6,477 bases of DNA from Victivallales bacterium (lineage in GTDB: Bacteria; Verrucomicrobiota; Lentisphaeria; Oligosphaerales; Oligosphaeraceae), in contig CAAGGB010000058.1 in the NCBI GenBank assembly GCA_900769285.1, positions 1 through 6,477 on the forward strand, in the 5' to 3' direction. A program made the translations under genes and the position numbers. The notes under the pieces were generated by a model. It saw only the letters and a list, made by a program, of their open reading frames with translations, was not told the DNA's origin and did no database searches. Below, piece after piece: positions 4,537 through 6,477 of this stretch. How positions within the stretch are numbered: position 1 is the stretch's first letter; each line of letters begins with the position of its first letter.

Positions 4537-6225
4537 TCAGTCGTTGCCGTTGGCGGCCTTGATGAGTTCCTCGGCGTGTTGCCGCGCGGGTTTGGAGGCT
4601 GGGTCGGCGCCGAGCATGCGGATGAGCTCGTCGAGTCTCTGGCTGTGGTCGAGCTGGGTCATGGCGGTGAGGGTTCTGCCGTCGTGGACGCTCTTGTCGA
4701 CGAGGTAGTGGCAGTTGGCGGCGGCGGCGATTTGGGGCAGATGGGAGATGGAGAAGACCTGGTGTCTGGCGGCGACGGCGCGGAGCTCCTGGGCGACGGC
4801 GCCGGCGACGCGTCCGCCGACGTTGGCGTCGATTTCGTCGAAGACGAGGATGGGGATGGCGTCGGCGGCGGAGAGGACGGTCTTGATGGCGAGCATGACT
4901 CGCGCGGTCTCGCCGGAGGAGGCGGTGTTTCGGAGTGGCTGGAGCTCCTCGCCGACGTTGGGCGCGAAGCGGAATTCGGCGATGTCGGCGCCGTTGGGTC
5001 CTGGGGTGGTCTCGGCGAGCTGGATATCGAAGGCGGCCTTGTTGAAGCCGAGGTGCCGTAGCTTGTCCTGGATGGCCTGCGCGAGTGGCTGGGCGGCGTC
5101 GCGGCGGGCCTTGGCGAGTTTGGCGCAGGCGTTTCGGAGCATCTCGGTCTTTTCGCTCTGCTGCTGTCGGAGCGTCTGGATGAGGTCTCCGCGTCCGAGG
5201 ATACGCTGGAGCTGTTCGCGGATGCGTGCCTGCGTCTCGAAGACGTCGATGAGCGAGGGGCCGTATTTGCGCTTGAGCTTCTGGACGAGTTCGAGGCGCT
5301 GTTCGAGGGCGATGAAGTCGTCGGGCTGGAGGTTGACGTTGGCGGCGTAGTCGGCGAGATTGGTGGCGAGGGTCTGGATTTGCTCGTAGACGTTGAGGAG
5401 CTGTTCGGGGAACTGTGGGCCCTCGTCGGGATCGAGGGTCTCCAGCTCGCGGAGGGTTCGGAGGACGTCGCCGACCTGGTCGAGGAGGGAGTGGTCGGCG
5501 TTGGCGAGCGCCTGCGAGGCGCCGGAGGCGATTTCGATGATGCGGCGCGAGTTTTCGGCGAGGCGGTAGTTGCGGATGAGCTCCTCGTCCTCGCCGGGGG
5601 TGAGTGCGGCGTCCTTGATTTCGCGGAGCTGGTGTCGAAGGAGGTCGGCCTGTTCGGGGTTGAGGCCGTCGTTGGCGAGCTGCTGGAGCTGCTTGCGGAT
5701 GGAGACGAGCTGGTCGTGGAGGTTCTGGCAGTCCTCGAGGAGGGGCTGGTCCTGTGCGTAGGTGTCAAGGAGGTGGAGCTGCCGCGAGCTGAGGAGGAGC
5801 GACTGGTTGTCGTGTGGGCCGTGGATGTCGATGAGGAGATCGCCGAGGTCCTTGAGGAAGCCGATGGTGACGGGAGTCGAGTTGACGTAGGCGCGCGAGC
5901 CGGACTCGGTGATGACGCGCCGGAGGAGGAGACGGCCCTCCTCGCAGGGCGGCAGTCCGGCGGCGTCCAGCTTGGCGGCAAGCGCGGCCGACAGCTCGGG
6001 GAAGCGCTCGCCCGGGATGGCGATGACGGCGGCCGCCTCGCAGGAGGAGCAGCCGCGACGGATGAGGGAGGGATGTGCCCGCCCGCCGGCCAGAAGCTGC
6101 AGCGCGCCGATGATGAGCGACTTGCCGGCGCCCGTCTCACCCGTGATGACGTTGAGGCCGCCCGTGAACTCCTGGTCCAGCGAGGCGACCAGCGCCAGGT
6201 TGCGTATGTGCAGTGATTCAAGCAT
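4537..6225 (-). CDS. recN: DNA repair protein RecN
   Basis: RecN is an SMC-like ATPase that acts early in recombinational repair of double-strand breaks. The 562-aa product has an N-terminal ABC half with Walker A GETGAGKS at 29-36, after the typical MLESLHIRNLALV start. A long central coiled-coil region with leucine- and glutamine-rich heptads follows. The C-terminal ABC half has the signature ASSGETARVMLAIK (about 435-448), Walker B ILVFDE with D463/E464 and the D-loop IDANVGG, and an H-loop SISHLPQIAA (H495). The usual signature is SGGE; SSGE and DEIDANVGG are variants I associate with PVC bacteria. I chose the ATG at 6223-6225, seven codons inside the longer frame that opens with TTG, because it gives the family start and has GGGGA about six bases upstream. 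It appears to be the first gene of the operon with the lipoprotein and dnaG. No LexA-type operator was recognised. Confidence 0.97.
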   Translation of the reverse strand: MLESLHIRNLALVASLDQEFTGGLNVITGETGAGKSLIIGALQLLAGGRAHPSLIRRGCSSCEAAAVIAIPGERFPELSAALAAKLDAAGLPPCEEGRLLLRRVITESGSRAYVNSTPVTIGFLKDLGDLLIDIHGPHDNQSLLLSSRQLHLLDTYAQDQPLLEDCQNLHDQLVSIRKQLQQLANDGLNPEQADLLRHQLREIKDAALTPGEDEELIRNYRLAENSRRIIEIASGASQALANADHSLLDQVGDVLRTLRELETLDPDEGPQFPEQLLNVYEQIQTLATNLADYAANVNLQPDDFIALEQRLELVQKLKRKYGPSLIDVFETQARIREQLQRILGRGDLIQTLRQQQSEKTEMLRNACAKLAKARRDAAQPLAQAIQDKLRHLGFNKAAFDIQLAETTPGPNGADIAEFRFAPNVGEELQPLRNTASSGETARVMLAIKTVLSAADAIPILVFDEIDANVGGRVAGAVAQELRAVAARHQVFSISHLPQIAAAANCHYLVDKSVHDGRTLTAMTQLDHSQRLDELIRMLGADPASKPARQHAEELIKAANGND

Positions 6226-6276
6226 CTTGTGTCCCCACTGTGCCAATGAGAATGACTAATCTTTACTTACTTAATG

Positions 6277-6304
6277 AATATAAGCCAAAAACGCCTTTTC
6301 GCAA
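6277..6304 (-). promoter_or_regulatory. recN: Candidate sigma-70 promoter for recN operon
   Basis: On the minus strand TTGCGA (6299-6304) is followed by a 16-nt spacer and TATATT (6277-6282), matching the -35 and -10 consensus at 4 and 5 of 6 positions. It would start transcription around 6270, about 45 nt before the recN ATG. The tandem repeat array begins only seven bases upstream of the -35 box. In an AT-rich stretch such a match can arise by chance. Confidence 0.45.
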
Positions 6305-6310
6305 GATGGA

Positions 6311-6424
6311 GTCCACAAAAGACGCAAAACAAATCGAAGAGTCCACAAAAGACACAAAACAAATCGAGGAGTCCACAAAAGACACAAAACAAATCGAAGA
6401 GTCCACAAAAGACACAAAACAAAC
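6311..6424. repeat. Tandem array of a 30-bp unit, about 3.8 copies
   Basis: Units start at 6311, 6341, 6371 and 6401; the last stops after about 23 bases. Each begins with the core GTCCACAAAAGACACAAAA and ends in CAAATCGAAGA. Copy 1 differs by one base (GACGCAAAA) and copy 2 by one base (TCGAGGA). There are no unique spacers, so this is not a CRISPR array. It lies directly upstream of the recN promoter region. The same core occurs at 1169-1187 and, diverged, at 6462-6477. The period is a multiple of three, which keeps an artificial repetitive frame open on the minus strand. Confidence 0.95.
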
Positions 6425-6477
6425 AAAAATTAGGCTATTCGTGGAGGAAGCCAATCATGTTGTCCACAAAGGACACA
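6425..6477. other. AT-rich flank of the array with a diverged, edge-truncated repeat copy
   Basis: After the array the sequence AAAAATTAGGCTATTCGTGG leads into GTCCACAAAGGACACA at 6462-6477, which matches the repeat core with one changed base and is cut by the window edge. More copies may follow outside the window. No gene is convincingly present here on the minus strand. Confidence 0.6.
6457..6477 (+). CDS. Possible start of a plus-strand gene (very tentative)
   Basis: An ATG at 6457-6459 is preceded by GGAGG at 6443-6447 with nine bases between, and reads MLSTKDT to the window edge. The coding part is made of the repeat sequence itself, so it may be accidental. If real, the gene would be divergent from recN and share the repeat-bearing intergenic region. 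Seven codons cannot identify a product. Confidence 0.15.

Noticed and set aside
6226..6246. Seven-codon upstream TTG extension of recN
   Set aside because: The internal ATG at 6223-6225 gives the conserved MLESLHIRNLALV start and has a GGGGA at suitable spacing.
6311..6424. CRISPR array
   Set aside because: The units are contiguous and the whole 30-bp period is conserved, so there are no unique spacers, and no cas genes are nearby.
6263..6454. 63-codon minus-strand frame with repeated FVSFVDSSIC
   Set aside because: It is a translation of the 30-bp tandem array, starts at TTG, has no ribosome binding site and overlaps the recN promoter candidate.

Overview
All well-supported genes in this 6.5 kb window lie on the minus strand, so the biological order runs from right to left. 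The DNA is GC-rich. The primase and RecN carry motif variants that I associate with the PVC group (EGQLDVI and DADTAG in the primase TOPRIM domain; SSGE and DEIDANVGG in RecN). Together with a DUF3990/DUF3791 cassette and an AAA-ATPase_like protein, this suggests a Lentisphaerota, Kiritimatiellota or Verrucomicrobiota-type bacterium, possibly a metagenome-derived genome. This placement is an inference from remembered family patterns, not from a search.

Right end (6226-6477): an AT-rich intergenic region holds a tandem array of about 3.8 copies of a 30-bp unit built on GTCCACAAAAGACACAAAA, plus one diverged copy at the very edge. A plausible sigma-70 promoter sits between the array and recN. 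Middle (1759-6225): a close-packed housekeeping run encodes recN (double-strand-break repair ATPase), a TPR-type lipoprotein, and dnaG (replication primase). The gaps are 34 and 11 nt, which suggests one operon.

Left part (205-1737): 21 nt after dnaG comes a DUF3990 gene (ADP-ribosyltransferase-like fold family), then a small protein with an ETYRML core, then a DUF3791 gene. The last two overlap by ATGA. This trio resembles a small accessory, possibly toxin-antitoxin-like, cassette, and its first gene is visibly lower in GC than dnaG. Between the DUF3990 gene and the small gene is about 113 bp of extra sequence. It is bounded by imperfect 30-bp direct repeats and contains one copy of the same 19-bp core found in the array upstream of recN. 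The sequence ATGCTAG in both repeat copies suggests that the two genes originally overlapped at stop and start and were later separated by an insertion or duplication.

Downstream of the cassette is a small protein with an N-terminal Cys/His zinc-binding region, one membrane helix and a short C-terminal coiled coil, preceded by a perfect AGGAGG. At the left edge are the first 36 codons of an AAA-ATPase_like protein with a strong ribosome binding site. No tRNA, rRNA, CRISPR array, transposase or integrase is visible.
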